DNA of 64,000 nt from NCBI RefSeq assembly GCF_001937065.1, contig NZ_MOWR01000007.1, positions 55,882-119,881 on the forward strand, given 5' to 3'. Below, in pieces: positions 39,703-49,191 of this stretch. The first letter of the stretch is position 1. Each line of letters begins with the position of its first letter. The notes under the pieces are model-generated. The model was given only the letters and a program-made list of their open reading frames with translations. It did not search any database and had not been told where the DNA came from. The stretch is from Streptococcus sp. 'caviae'. GTDB lineage: Bacteria; Bacillota; Bacilli; Lactobacillales; Streptococcaceae. Made by a program: the position numbers and the translations under genes.

Positions 39703-40218
39703 TTATTTTGTTATGATTTCTTTGATGGAGATGAAGCTGATGACAGGTTCTGAAGAAGTCTTACCATAGTGTTTTGTCTGACTTTCGACAGTCACAAGAT
39801 AGTCTTTATCCAGACTTGTTTTCTCCCAGGGACGTTTGTAAGACAGTTTAAACTGGTGCCGGCCATTTGCCAGCACTTTCCCTTTAAGATAGGCAAGACC
39901 TGAGCCTCCTGCCCGCAATTGATAATCAGCTCCGGAAAACGGCGACAGATCTTCAGTGGTTATGTCATCTAAGTCCAGCTTTTCTGAAACATCACTGACT
40001 TTCCAGCCATAGCCGGTCGAGCCGTTGGACACAAAAGTCAGTTTAAAGGTATCACCAGACTTTTGAATTTGAATGTCTCCTCGGTCAAAGGCAAGATGCA
40101 TAGCCTTTTCTTTAACAGTTTTTAGCTCCGTTTTGGTTTGAAAAAGAGCCCAGCTGAGACCTATGATGATTATAAGCAGAATGGCCGGGATGAAATACCG
40201 GTGAAGCTTCTGAGCCAT
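39703..40218 (-). CDS. Membrane-anchored chagasin-like (I42) protease-inhibitor domain protein
   Basis: A 171-residue protein with one N-terminal membrane helix (residues 9-26) and an extracellular domain. The three loops of the chagasin family of cysteine-protease inhibitors are visible in order: NGSTGYGW (residues 65-72, compare NPTTGY), RAGGSGLAYLKGK (102-114, compare GxGG) and YKRPWE (127-132, compare RPW). The gene lies in the operon position where Bacillus has ypmB/tseB (DUF5590), and the short stretch after the helix may be a remnant of that family. A target protease is not known. The identification is by eye and needs a profile search. Confidence 0.7.
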   Translation of the reverse strand: MAQKLHRYFIPAILLIIIIGLSWALFQTKTELKTVKEKAMHLAFDRGDIQIQKSGDTFKLTFVSNGSTGYGWKVSDVSEKLDLDDITTEDLSPFSGADYQLRAGGSGLAYLKGKVLANGRHQFKLSYKRPWEKTSLDKDYLVTVESQTKHYGKTSSEPVISFISIKEIITK

Positions 40219-40221
40219 GGC

Positions 40222-41403
40222 TCAGTTCTCCATAAAGACCTTGAGGCGGCGGATGGCTTCTTTGAGGGTATCCATATCAGTCGCATAGCTCATGCGAACA
40301 TTTTCAGGAGCGCCAAAGCCTGCTCCTGTCACCAAAGCAACACCAGCCTCTTCCAAAATAGCGGTTGTAAAGGCTGTCACATCCGTATAGCCCTTCATTT
40401 CCATGGCTTTTTTAACATTCGGGAAGAAGTAAAAAGCTCCTTGCGGCTTCACGACATCAAAGCCAGGGACCTCTTCCAGCAGCGGATAGATCGTATTGAG
40501 ACGTTCTTCAAAGGCCTGACGCATTTCTTCAACGCTGTCCTGAGCTCCGGTCAAAGCTTCAATAGCCGCATACTGAGCCGCAGTTGTCAGATTAGATGTT
40601 GTCTGACTGACAATCTTAGAAATTGCTGCAACAATTTCAGGATCTGCAACAATATAGCCCACACGCCAGCCGGTCATCGAATAGGTCTTGGAAACACCAT
40701 TTACAACAATGGTTTGCTTGCGGATTGTTTCTGACAGAGTTGAAATAGGGATAAATTTAGCACCGTTGTAGACCAAACGGCCGTAAATATCATCAGCCAA
40801 AATTAAAACATCATGTTCTACAGCCCAGTTGCCGATAGCTTCTAACTCTTCTCTGCTGTAAATCATCCCTGTCGGATTAGAAGGACTGTTGAGCAAAAGC
40901 ATTTTAGTCTTAGCTGTCCTTGCGGCTTCCAGCTGATCCAAGGTAACTTTAAAATGATTGTCCTCACTGGTCTTGACAAAAACCGGAACACCCTCATTCA
41001 TTTTAATCTGATCAGCATAAGATACCCAGAAAGGTGTCGGAATAATAACCTCATCGCCCGAGTCAATAAGCGCTGCAAAGAGCGCATACAGCATAAACTT
41101 AGCACCGGTTCCTGCGACTACCTGACTGCGCTCTACAGAATAGCCGTAGAAGTTTTCAAAATACTGGCTGACCGCATCTTTTAACTCAGGCAGACCCGAA
41201 GCAACCGTATAAAAAGAAGCACTGCCGTCTTGGATAGACTTAATAGCTGCATCCTGAATGTGTTTAGGCGTTATAAAATCCGGCTGTCCCACAGAGAGCT
41301 CTAAAATGTCCCGGCCCTGTGCTTTTAGTTCTTTAGCACGTGCACTGGCAGCCAAAGTAATTGATTCTTCCATCTCTACAACACGCCTTGATAATTTAAT
41401 CAT
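40222..41403 (-). CDS. aspC: Aspartate aminotransferase family enzyme
   Basis: PLP-dependent fold-type I transaminase, 393 residues, that makes aspartate from oxaloacetate; aspartate feeds asparagine and asparaginyl-tRNA synthesis. Motifs are LSVGQPDFITPKHI, LLNSPSNPTGMIYSREEL, LADDIYGRLVYN, the PLP lysine in NGVSKTYSMTGWRVGYI and the late MSYATD region with the substrate Arg. ATG 41403 follows AAAGGAGACAGG. Four bp separate it from the chagasin-like gene. Confidence 0.94.
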   Translation of the reverse strand: MIKLSRRVVEMEESITLAASARAKELKAQGRDILELSVGQPDFITPKHIQDAAIKSIQDGSASFYTVASGLPELKDAVSQYFENFYGYSVERSQVVAGTGAKFMLYALFAALIDSGDEVIIPTPFWVSYADQIKMNEGVPVFVKTSEDNHFKVTLDQLEAARTAKTKMLLLNSPSNPTGMIYSREELEAIGNWAVEHDVLILADDIYGRLVYNGAKFIPISTLSETIRKQTIVVNGVSKTYSMTGWRVGYIVADPEIVAAISKIVSQTTSNLTTAAQYAAIEALTGAQDSVEEMRQAFEERLNTIYPLLEEVPGFDVVKPQGAFYFFPNVKKAMEMKGYTDVTAFTTAILEEAGVALVTGAGFGAPENVRMSYATDMDTLKEAIRRLKVFMEN

Positions 41404-41738
41404 CCTGTCTCCTTTGTCCTTCTTCTCAAACACTGATTCATAGCATTACACACTAATACTTTTTATTATATCAAACCTGACCCCAAATTTCCAACTGCCA
41501 TTTAAATATTCTTAAAGTCCGCGCACAGCTGCAAAACAGGGCCTGCGAATTTTTTGACTTGGAAAAATATTTCGAAAAATATTTCATCGTTCTTTACACG
41601 ACTTGTTAGTAGGCTCTGTCACATGAGCAAAGGAGGCTAAGGCAAGAACCTCAGCCTCCTGATACAAACAGCTTGGCGCACTGTCCTAGAGTGAGAACTG
41701 GCTGCCTATAGCAGTTTGGAAGCTACTTCCCCCTATCC
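41404..41738. other. Intergenic region between dinG and aspC
   Basis: It should hold the aspC promoter; a TTTTATTATATC stretch near 41461-41472 is a weak candidate. AGGAGGCT/AGCCTCCT (41631-41660) is an inverted repeat without a clear T run. A tandem AAATATTTCG-type duplication lies near 41563-41585. No gene is supported. Confidence 0.4.
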
Positions 41739-44204
41739 TTAAGACAGTAAAAAATGAGCAATGTCATCAAGGATATTTTGAAACTTCTGATTGACAAGAG
41801 GAAATTGTGCAGATAAGGCATCATAAATAGTCTTGCCATATCTTTTACGCATAATGCGGCTGTCCAGTATAACAATGGCTGAAAGCTGACGGCTCTTGCG
41901 CTTCGTACGGCCGATAGCCTGCCTCAGCCGCAAAATGGCACTGGGCAGGGCATAGTCATAAAAAGGATTCTTGCCTTCCTGCCTGAGCCTGCGATTTAAC
42001 TTTTTAATAAAGATATTTTCAGGATTATCAAAGGGCAGACGCGTAATCACTTCAATCAGCCGCTCCTGCTCAACAAAATCAACCCCTTCCCAAAAACTGC
42101 CGGTTCCTAAAAGAAGGTTGGCCTCTCCTCGGTCAAACCGCCGCTTAACATTAAAGGGTGTGCCGTTTTTATCCTGGGTCAAATGAACCAGTTGCGCCTC
42201 ATCAAGACGTTCAGACACGGCAAACATGGTTTTTCTAGAATTAAAAAGGGCAAGCATGGGCTGCTGAAGCTCAGCCAGTGCCAGCAGACGCTCTGCCAGC
42301 AAATGCTCATACTCTGTGTCTGTCAGCTCACCGATATCGGGCATACTGTCATCAATCCAAATAGTCTGCTGCTTAGAAGTATCACCCGGCACACTGTCGA
42401 AACTAAAGGTTGCAAAACCAAGAAGATTAGCCAGACTGACCTGAGGACTGATGCGAAGAGTGGCCGAAACCAAGTAGGTTTTTTTAGTCGGCGGCAAAAA
42501 GCTGGTAAAATCGGTAAAGTCCAAACGGGCAGACTTGAGCAGCACAACCCGGTGGTCCGGAGAAACTTCTTCTTCAAACCAAAAATCAGAAAAAGAATCT
42601 GCAAACAGCTGCTGCAAATCAGCTAATTCCGGCAAATCGAGCTCTTTTAGACTCTGCTTCAGACCGCTGACATCTTCGCCCTTAAGCTGCTTTCTTCTTC
42701 GCTTATAGAAAAGCGTCAGCAGGTGGTTCAGTTCAAATTGGATGCTCTCCAGCAGCCGTTTTTCTAAAATATCCTGAGAATTTTCCAAGAGCTGACTCAA
42801 TGTTTGCAGTGTCTTAGTCATGTTAATCTGCTGCTGAGAAAATTGCTCCAAGGTTAAAAACAGTTTTTGAGCCTCATCAATGACTAAAATCTGATTTTCT
42901 ACAAAGGCCGGGTCATCTTCAATCCGTGTCAGCAGGTAGGCATGATTGGTGATAATTAAACGGCTGTTTTGAGCTCTCTGGTAACTTCTCTGCCAGAAGT
43001 CACAGTCATAAAAAAGCGAGTGCCTGCTGAGACGGCCGTCATGCTTGATTTCATCAAAATAAGCGGCGTAGCGCTGCTTCTGCCTGATTTCATCCAGATC
43101 ACCAGTCCTTGTTTCCAAAAGCCAAACCAAAAGCTGCATTTTATAGCGGTTGAGCAGGCGATTGTCATCGCTTCTGGTCAAACTCTCATAAAAACTGTCC
43201 AGCTTAAGGTAGTTGTTAGGACTTTTCAAGCTGTGACAGTTGAGGTGAAAAACGTCCCTCAAAGCTTTAGCTTCATTAGCCATAATCTGATCCTGCAGGA
43301 CCTTGGTCGGAACACTGACAATGATTTGCTCTGTTTTAGCATTATTAAGCAAGGGCAGCAGGTAACCGTAGGTTTTACCGATGCCGGACTGCGCTTCGAT
43401 GAAACTTGCTCTGGGATCGTCAAATCGTTTAGCAACCAGATTGGCAAAGTCCAGCTGCTTTGGTCTGTCCTCAAGATTCAAAAGAGCGATATTGGCTGCA
43501 AAATCTTGCGATAAGCAGCGCTCATGCAGCACAGGCTCCTCTTTTCTTAAGACAAGTCCTGCTACTTCCTGATAATCTTCTGCCAGATGAAGGGGAGCCA
43601 GTTCCAATGCTTCTTCAATTGGAAGTCTGGATTCATAGAGCAGGCTGTCAGAAAAGGCAAGAATCTTTTCCAGAGTTACCCTCGGCAGGGTAGCTATTTT
43701 CTTTTTCAGTTTTAGAAACAGCTCTGCGGTGGCTTGGGCGTCAGCAATGGCTGTATGGGCATCCGACAGCTCAATCCCCAAAAGTTCCGTCAGATTGCCC
43801 AGTGAATATTTTTCAAAAGTCGGATAAAAAACCTGGGCTAATTCAACCGTATCCACACGAGGGCTCAACAGTTCATAGCCCTCTAAAAAAAGATGCTCAG
43901 CCAAGAGATTGGCATCAAATTTAACATTGTGAGCAACAAAAATACAGTCAGCAATCAGTTCATAAATATCAGCAGCCACTTCAGAAAAATCGGGAGCCTT
44001 TTTTAAGCGGCCATCGGTGATCCCTGTCAAATTGACAATGGCCGGAGAAAGCTTCTCGTGCGGGTTGACATCCGTCGCATAGGTCTGTACAATGCGATCG
44101 TTCTCAATAATGACAATACCCACTTGGATAATAGAAGCTGAGCTGCTGGCACTTGTTGCTTCCAAATCTACCACAGCGTACTTTCTTGAATTACGTTCCG
44201 TCAT
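41739..44204 (-). CDS. dinG: DnaQ-DinG type exonuclease/helicase
   Basis: An 821-residue fusion. Residues about 8-170 form a DEDDh 3'-5' exonuclease (YAVVDLEATSASS, FVAHNVKFDANLLAEH, DAHTAIADAQATAEL). The remainder is an XPD-like superfamily 2 helicase: Walker A region EAQSGIGKTYGYLLPLL near residue 268, DEAQ box LVIDEAQKLFL, and C-terminal motifs GTGSFWEGVDFV and QAIGRTKRKS. The four Cys of the Fe-S domain of E. coli DinG are not evident, as usual in Firmicutes DinG. Role: nucleic-acid processing and repair. First gene of the dinG-aspC-asnS unit. Confidence 0.93.
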   Translation of the reverse strand: MTERNSRKYAVVDLEATSASSSASIIQVGIVIIENDRIVQTYATDVNPHEKLSPAIVNLTGITDGRLKKAPDFSEVAADIYELIADCIFVAHNVKFDANLLAEHLFLEGYELLSPRVDTVELAQVFYPTFEKYSLGNLTELLGIELSDAHTAIADAQATAELFLKLKKKIATLPRVTLEKILAFSDSLLYESRLPIEEALELAPLHLAEDYQEVAGLVLRKEEPVLHERCLSQDFAANIALLNLEDRPKQLDFANLVAKRFDDPRASFIEAQSGIGKTYGYLLPLLNNAKTEQIIVSVPTKVLQDQIMANEAKALRDVFHLNCHSLKSPNNYLKLDSFYESLTRSDDNRLLNRYKMQLLVWLLETRTGDLDEIRQKQRYAAYFDEIKHDGRLSRHSLFYDCDFWQRSYQRAQNSRLIITNHAYLLTRIEDDPAFVENQILVIDEAQKLFLTLEQFSQQQINMTKTLQTLSQLLENSQDILEKRLLESIQFELNHLLTLFYKRRRKQLKGEDVSGLKQSLKELDLPELADLQQLFADSFSDFWFEEEVSPDHRVVLLKSARLDFTDFTSFLPPTKKTYLVSATLRISPQVSLANLLGFATFSFDSVPGDTSKQQTIWIDDSMPDIGELTDTEYEHLLAERLLALAELQQPMLALFNSRKTMFAVSERLDEAQLVHLTQDKNGTPFNVKRRFDRGEANLLLGTGSFWEGVDFVEQERLIEVITRLPFDNPENIFIKKLNRRLRQEGKNPFYDYALPSAILRLRQAIGRTKRKSRQLSAIVILDSRIMRKRYGKTIYDALSAQFPLVNQKFQNILDDIAHFLLS

Positions 44205-44366
44205 AACATTAAAATTATACCATATTTAAAGGGAAAAAGATGGCTTATCCTTCATTGGCAAATGCAGGAACAAGAGCTCCGCAGAATCTGTCAAACAATT
44301 CCAGCTATTTTTTCAAAATTTTCTATGTTATAATAGGCTTAATTCTATTTTGCAAGGGAGACTGCT

Positions 44367-45200
44367 GTGAAAAAGAAAACCAAGCTGAACAACTACTATC
44401 TTGAAATGAAAGAGCACTATTTAGAGGTGCCCTATTATCAGGAAAAAAGGCGAATTCGGGTGCTTCTGCCCAAGGACTACGATAAGGAAGACTGGGCTTC
44501 ATACCCCGTTCTCTACATGCATGACGGCCAAAACATCTTTTACAGCAAAGAGTCCTATTCAGGCTATTCCTGGAAAATTATCCCAACCATCAAGCAGCAC
44601 AAGGAACTTCCCAAGCTTATTATTGTGGGGATTGACAATGCCGGCAGCAACCGGCTGAATGAATACGCTCCTTGGATGACAGATGTGGGAACAACACCTG
44701 AAACCGCCAGTGTCGGCGGCGACGGTATGGCCTACGGCGACTGGCTAGTCCATACGGTCAAACCCTTTATTGATGACAATTACAGAACGAAACCTGACCG
44801 TCAAAACACTTTGCTGGCAGGGTCATCTATGGGCGGCATTATCACTGCCTACATGGGAGCAGCCTATCCTGATATCTTCGGTAATCTGGGTATCTTTTCC
44901 TTAGCTTCCTGGTTCAGCGAACGTGATTTCCTGCGCTTTTGCGATTACCATCCTCTAAATACAGACAGTAAAGTCTTCATTCAGGTCGGCACCAAAGAAG
45001 GCGATGAGGTAGATGAAGCCTTTGCTCCAAACATGAATCAGGCCTATATTGACTGCACCCTCCACTACTATCAATCCCTCCTGCGCACAGGACATCCCAT
45101 GGAAAATATTGATTTGCATATCATGGCCAACGAAATTCACCATGAAAAATACTGGGCAGATCACTTTATTGAATTCTTAAAATTTACCCTAAAAGAATAA
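44367..45200 (+). CDS. Alpha/beta-hydrolase esterase, esterase D-like
   Basis: A 277-residue cytoplasmic esterase (no signal peptide). The nucleophile elbow is LLAGSSMGGIITAYMG near residue 151; an early YPVLYMHDGQNIFYSKESYSG segment is typical of the putative-esterase (Fes/EsD-type) family, and a His near EIHHEKYW could complete the triad. GTG 44367 is used because AAGGGAG precedes it; an extended -10 (TG-T-TATAAT, 44326-44334) lies upstream. Convergent with a second esterase gene (45278-46030), sharing a bidirectional terminator. Confidence 0.85.
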   Translation: MKKKTKLNNYYLEMKEHYLEVPYYQEKRRIRVLLPKDYDKEDWASYPVLYMHDGQNIFYSKESYSGYSWKIIPTIKQHKELPKLIIVGIDNAGSNRLNEYAPWMTDVGTTPETASVGGDGMAYGDWLVHTVKPFIDDNYRTKPDRQNTLLAGSSMGGIITAYMGAAYPDIFGNLGIFSLASWFSERDFLRFCDYHPLNTDSKVFIQVGTKEGDEVDEAFAPNMNQAYIDCTLHYYQSLLRTGHPMENIDLHIMANEIHHEKYWADHFIEFLKFTLKE

Positions 45201-45209
45201 CATAAAAAG

Positions 45210-45250
45210 CATGACAGACCACTACGAGTATGAGCGGTCTGTCATGTTTT
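45210..45250. terminator. Bidirectional terminator between the two esterase genes
   Basis: CATGACAGACC and GGTCTGTCATG form an 11-bp perfect stem, then TTTTTC on the plus strand; an A-rich tract precedes it for the minus strand. Confidence 0.85.
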
Positions 45251-45277
45251 TCTATGATTTGAAAACGATTCAAAAAG

Positions 45278-46030
45278 TCAAATCCGTCCTTCTTCCTCCA
45301 ATTTCCCTAAGAAATACGGCATCTGCACGCGCCACCAATTCCAATCATGGGCAACATCGTGTCCCCAGAAATCAAACCAGGCTGGGATTGACTTGGCTTC
45401 AAACGCTTCCTGCAGGCGAATTGTGTCAATCACGTGCGGCTCTTCCCAGGCTCCCTGACCGACAGCCACGATAAAACGATTGCGGCGGTATTGGTCTAGG
45501 AACCAAGGATCATTTTGATTCCAGAGATAATCAATAGGAGAATTGTAATACACGGCTAAGTCTCCGGCAAAATCACCGGTGAAAAAGCGTGCATCATAAA
45601 CACCGGACAGGGCGATAGCAGCATCAAATAAATCCGGATGGCGCAGGGCAAAATTCACAGTGTGAAAAGCTCCCATCGAACAGCCGGTAGCAATCATACC
45701 GCCGTCCCAATTGGATTCATAGCGAATCAGCGGCACCAATTCATGGATAATATAGCGGTCATAGGCCTCATGGGCAAGCGCCATATCATGGCCTGACTTC
45801 CCTTGAGCCAGCCATGATTCCTTATCCAAAGAGTCGGGTGTGTAAAACTTCACCAGACCGCGGTTGATAAAATCCTGACAGGCTTCGATCATGCCAAAAT
45901 CACCGTATTCATTTTGGCTGCCGCCCGACGATGGAAAAACAACGACGGGCTTGCCGGCATGGCCGTAAACATTAAAGTACATTTCGCGGCCGAGTTCTCC
46001 CGACCATTGGCTTCTTCTTTCAAAATGCAT
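45278..46030 (-). CDS. Alpha/beta-hydrolase esterase, second type
   Basis: About 250 residues. The nucleophile is in ATGCSMGAFHTVNFALRHP and an early FPSSGGSQNEYGD segment forms the oxyanion region; a C-terminal FWGHDVAHDWNWWR supplies the likely catalytic His. It belongs to the putative-esterase group and differs from the neighbour at 44367. ATG 46030 (MHFERRSQ) matches family N-termini; a TTG ten codons upstream is also possible and neither has an obvious RBS. It follows the ATP-grasp gene by about 90 bp on the same strand. Confidence 0.82.
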   Translation of the reverse strand: MHFERRSQWSGELGREMYFNVYGHAGKPVVVFPSSGGSQNEYGDFGMIEACQDFINRGLVKFYTPDSLDKESWLAQGKSGHDMALAHEAYDRYIIHELVPLIRYESNWDGGMIATGCSMGAFHTVNFALRHPDLFDAAIALSGVYDARFFTGDFAGDLAVYYNSPIDYLWNQNDPWFLDQYRRNRFIVAVGQGAWEEPHVIDTIRLQEAFEAKSIPAWFDFWGHDVAHDWNWWRVQMPYFLGKLEEEGRI

Positions 46031-46119
46031 ATATAAGATATTGCGAGCAGCTAAACACAACCGTCTTGTGTCTGCTCTCTTCCTTTCTAAACTATTAAAT
46101 GCGGGCCTAAAACACAGAT

Positions 46120-47298
46120 TTACTGTTTTGCCTGAGCAAATTGGACGATCTCACGCAGCTCATCCATGGTTTCAGTTCGAGCCAAAATACCAACTTCACC
46201 CATAATTTTTGCAAAAATTCCCGGTACAGATTCGATATCAATGATATGGTGTCCGTATTTGGCTTCAATATCTGCTATGCTATGGACATAATTCTTATTG
46301 GCCTTACGCGAAATATAAACAACATTGTAGCGGTGCTGCACATCTGCTGTAAATTGGTTGTCTTTAACCACCTTAGCATATTGGTCAAAGATATCAAAAT
46401 CATCCGCATAATTCCACATATCAATGGTCAAGCCTCCCGGCGGACGGCAGTTCACTTCCAGCGCCATCAGGTCTTTTGTCTTTTTAATGCGGAAAAATTC
46501 AAAATGGAAGAAACGTTCCTTGACATTAAAAGCCTGCACGCATTTCTTGCCCAGTTCAATAAGCTCAGGTGCAATGTCCCGCGGGACATAGTAAAACATA
46601 TCACCGTCTTTTTCCACCGTATCAAGAACAGCTTCTGAATACTCTAAACTGGAATAAAAGACAATATTGCCCTCATGGTCAGTCAGACCGTCAAAGGTCA
46701 CAATATCCCCGTCAATGAATTCTTCCATGATGTATTCTACTTGAGGATTGCGATAGCCAAAAAAGTCTTCCAATTCTTGCTCAGATTTAATCTTATAGGT
46801 ATCAGAAGCCCCCACACCGGAATTAGGCTTGATAATGACCGGAAAACCAAGTTCCTCGGTCAGAGCTCTGGCATCGTCAGCACTGGTAAAGACGCGGCCG
46901 CGGGCAACCTTGAGTCCTGTTTTGCGAAAGATTTCCTTCATCTGTGCCTTGGTCTTGATGGAGAGCATATCTTCATTTTTATAGCCAAAAACGTTGAAGT
47001 CCGTCCGCAGGTGCGCATCCAGCTCCAGCCAGTATTCATTATGGGATTCGATACGGTCAATTCTTCCATACTTGTGGGCAAAATAAGCCACAGCGCGGTA
47101 AACCTGATCGTAGTCTTCCATATTGTCTACACGGTAATATTCGGTCAAATGATCGCGCAGACCCTGACTCAGTTCTTCATAGGGACTGTCAGCAATTCCT
47201 AAAGTGTTGATGCCATTTTCATGCAAGCGATGGGCAAAGGTTTCAAAATTCGCCGGAAAATGGGGGGAAATCATGATAAAATTCATTTTTCTATCCAT
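46120..47298 (-). CDS. ATP-grasp domain protein, possible carboxylate-amine ligase
   Basis: A 392-residue protein. N-terminal pre-ATP-grasp domain (MISPHFPANFETFAHRLHEN), then the ATP-grasp fold with GFPVIIKPNSGVGASDTYKI near residue 145, MEEFIDGDIVTFDGL, and metal-binding residues in ALEVNCRPPGGLTIDMWN. Such enzymes join a carboxylate to an amine or thiol with ATP; substrates cannot be read from the sequence. ATG 47298 follows AGAAGA at 6 nt. Cotranscribed with the esterase at 45278-46030. Confidence 0.85.
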   Translation of the reverse strand: MDRKMNFIMISPHFPANFETFAHRLHENGINTLGIADSPYEELSQGLRDHLTEYYRVDNMEDYDQVYRAVAYFAHKYGRIDRIESHNEYWLELDAHLRTDFNVFGYKNEDMLSIKTKAQMKEIFRKTGLKVARGRVFTSADDARALTEELGFPVIIKPNSGVGASDTYKIKSEQELEDFFGYRNPQVEYIMEEFIDGDIVTFDGLTDHEGNIVFYSSLEYSEAVLDTVEKDGDMFYYVPRDIAPELIELGKKCVQAFNVKERFFHFEFFRIKKTKDLMALEVNCRPPGGLTIDMWNYADDFDIFDQYAKVVKDNQFTADVQHRYNVVYISRKANKNYVHSIADIEAKYGHHIIDIESVPGIFAKIMGEVGILARTETMDELREIVQFAQAKQ

Positions 47299-47410
47299 AA
47301 GCATTCTTCTTTCTAGTTTTTACTTTTTTAGTCTAGCATAATTTTTCAGAGAATTCTAGGAAAATGACAAAATTTTCTGATTATTTACCAATCTTTATTT
47401 TTCCGACAAT

Positions 47411-47455
47411 AAAAAAAGCTGAAGAAAATAAAGCATAGCTTCTTTCTCCAGCTTG
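47411..47455 (-). terminator. Terminator of the diacetyl reductase gene
   Basis: AAGCTGGAGAAAGAAGC and CTTCAGCTTTTTTT pair imperfectly on the minus strand and end in seven T. Confidence 0.7.
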
Positions 47456-47480
47456 GACTCCAGCATGTGAGTTTTTTATG

Positions 47481-48269
<789 letters not shown>

Positions 48270-48358
48270 CTAGCAGTATAAACAGGACACCGCAGAAAGT
48301 CAATGGAAAATATTCTTCAATTTCTTTCTTTTTAATTTCAAAAGAAAGACATTTTTGT

Positions 48359-48364
48359 TAAACT
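48359..48364 (+). promoter_or_regulatory. Weak extended -10 next to the MBL-hydrolase start
   Basis: TG-T-TAAACT with 6 nt to the ATG at 48371. No RBS is seen. A leaderless transcript is possible but the -10 is a poor match. Confidence 0.3.
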
Positions 48365-48370
48365 AAAAGT

Positions 48371-49003
48371 ATGAAAATTTTGAAGACCTTAAATGACGCT
48401 GCACTTGAAAATACTTATTATCTGGTTAATGACCAAGCTGTTCTTGTCATTGATCCGGGAAGCAACACCGATGAGATTTTTAAGCAAATACAGACCATCA
48501 ATAAGCCTGTTGCCGCTGTTTTGCTGACCCATGCCCATTACGACCACATCATGAGCCTTGATGCGGTGCGCCGGCAGTTCAATCATCCGCCTGTTTATAT
48601 TTCTGAAAAGGAAGCTTCCTGGCTGGGCAGTCCCCGGGATAACCTATCGGGCTTGGATCGGCACAGTGATATGGAAGATGTCATTGCAGCTCCTGCTGAT
48701 TTTTACTTTGAGTATGACAAAACCTATCAGCTGTCCGGCTTTGCTTTTAAAGTCGTTCCAACACCAGGTCATTCTTGGGGCAGTGTCTCCTTTATCTTTG
48801 ACGACGAGCAGGCTGTTTTTTCAGGAGATGCTCTTTTTCGAGAAACGATTGGCCGCACTGACCTGCCAACCGGCAATTTTGATGAACTTATTAATAGTAT
48901 CAAAGAAAACCTTTTTACCCTGCCCAATCATTTTAGCGTTTTCCCTGGACATGGCTTTGATACAACAATTGGACATGAAAAAAATTTCAATCCCTTCTTT
49001 TAG
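48371..49003 (+). CDS. Metallo-beta-lactamase-fold hydrolase, glyoxalase II-like
   Basis: A 210-residue MBL hydrolase. The metal motif is LLTHAHYDHIMSLDAVRRQF (HxHxDH), followed by VPTPGHSWGSVSFIF, SGDALFRETIGRTDLP and a C-terminal FPGHGFDTTIGHEKNFNPF, all typical of the YcbL/GloB-like group found in streptococci. Likely hydrolyses a thioester or related bond; substrate unknown. It diverges from butA. Confidence 0.9.
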   Translation: MKILKTLNDAALENTYYLVNDQAVLVIDPGSNTDEIFKQIQTINKPVAAVLLTHAHYDHIMSLDAVRRQFNHPPVYISEKEASWLGSPRDNLSGLDRHSDMEDVIAAPADFYFEYDKTYQLSGFAFKVVPTPGHSWGSVSFIFDDEQAVFSGDALFRETIGRTDLPTGNFDELINSIKENLFTLPNHFSVFPGHGFDTTIGHEKNFNPFF

Positions 49004-49083
49004 CTGATGAGCTTTGCATGAAGCCTGTTGTAATTAGCTAAGGCACCATTGAACTGCTGTTCTTTTATTATCGAACTGGAACA

Positions 49084-49143
49084 AAAGGGGTCAGCCCCAA
49101 AACCGTGATCTTATCAGAAATCGGTTTTGGGGCTGACCCCTTT
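49084..49143. terminator. 22-bp perfect inverted repeat, probable bidirectional terminator
   Basis: AAAGGGGTCAGCCCCAAAAC plus CG pairs perfectly with its complement across a 16-nt loop. It lies between convergent genes. T runs on either side are short, so termination is likely but not proven. Confidence 0.65.
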
Positions 49144-49191
49144 AACTTTATATTATATGATTTGTCCTCAGGCTGCTTCGCAGTCTTTTTC

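Noticed and set aside
42183..43514. Long plus-strand open frames opposite dinG
   Set aside because: They are antisense shadows of a clear helicase gene and have no RBS or known motif.
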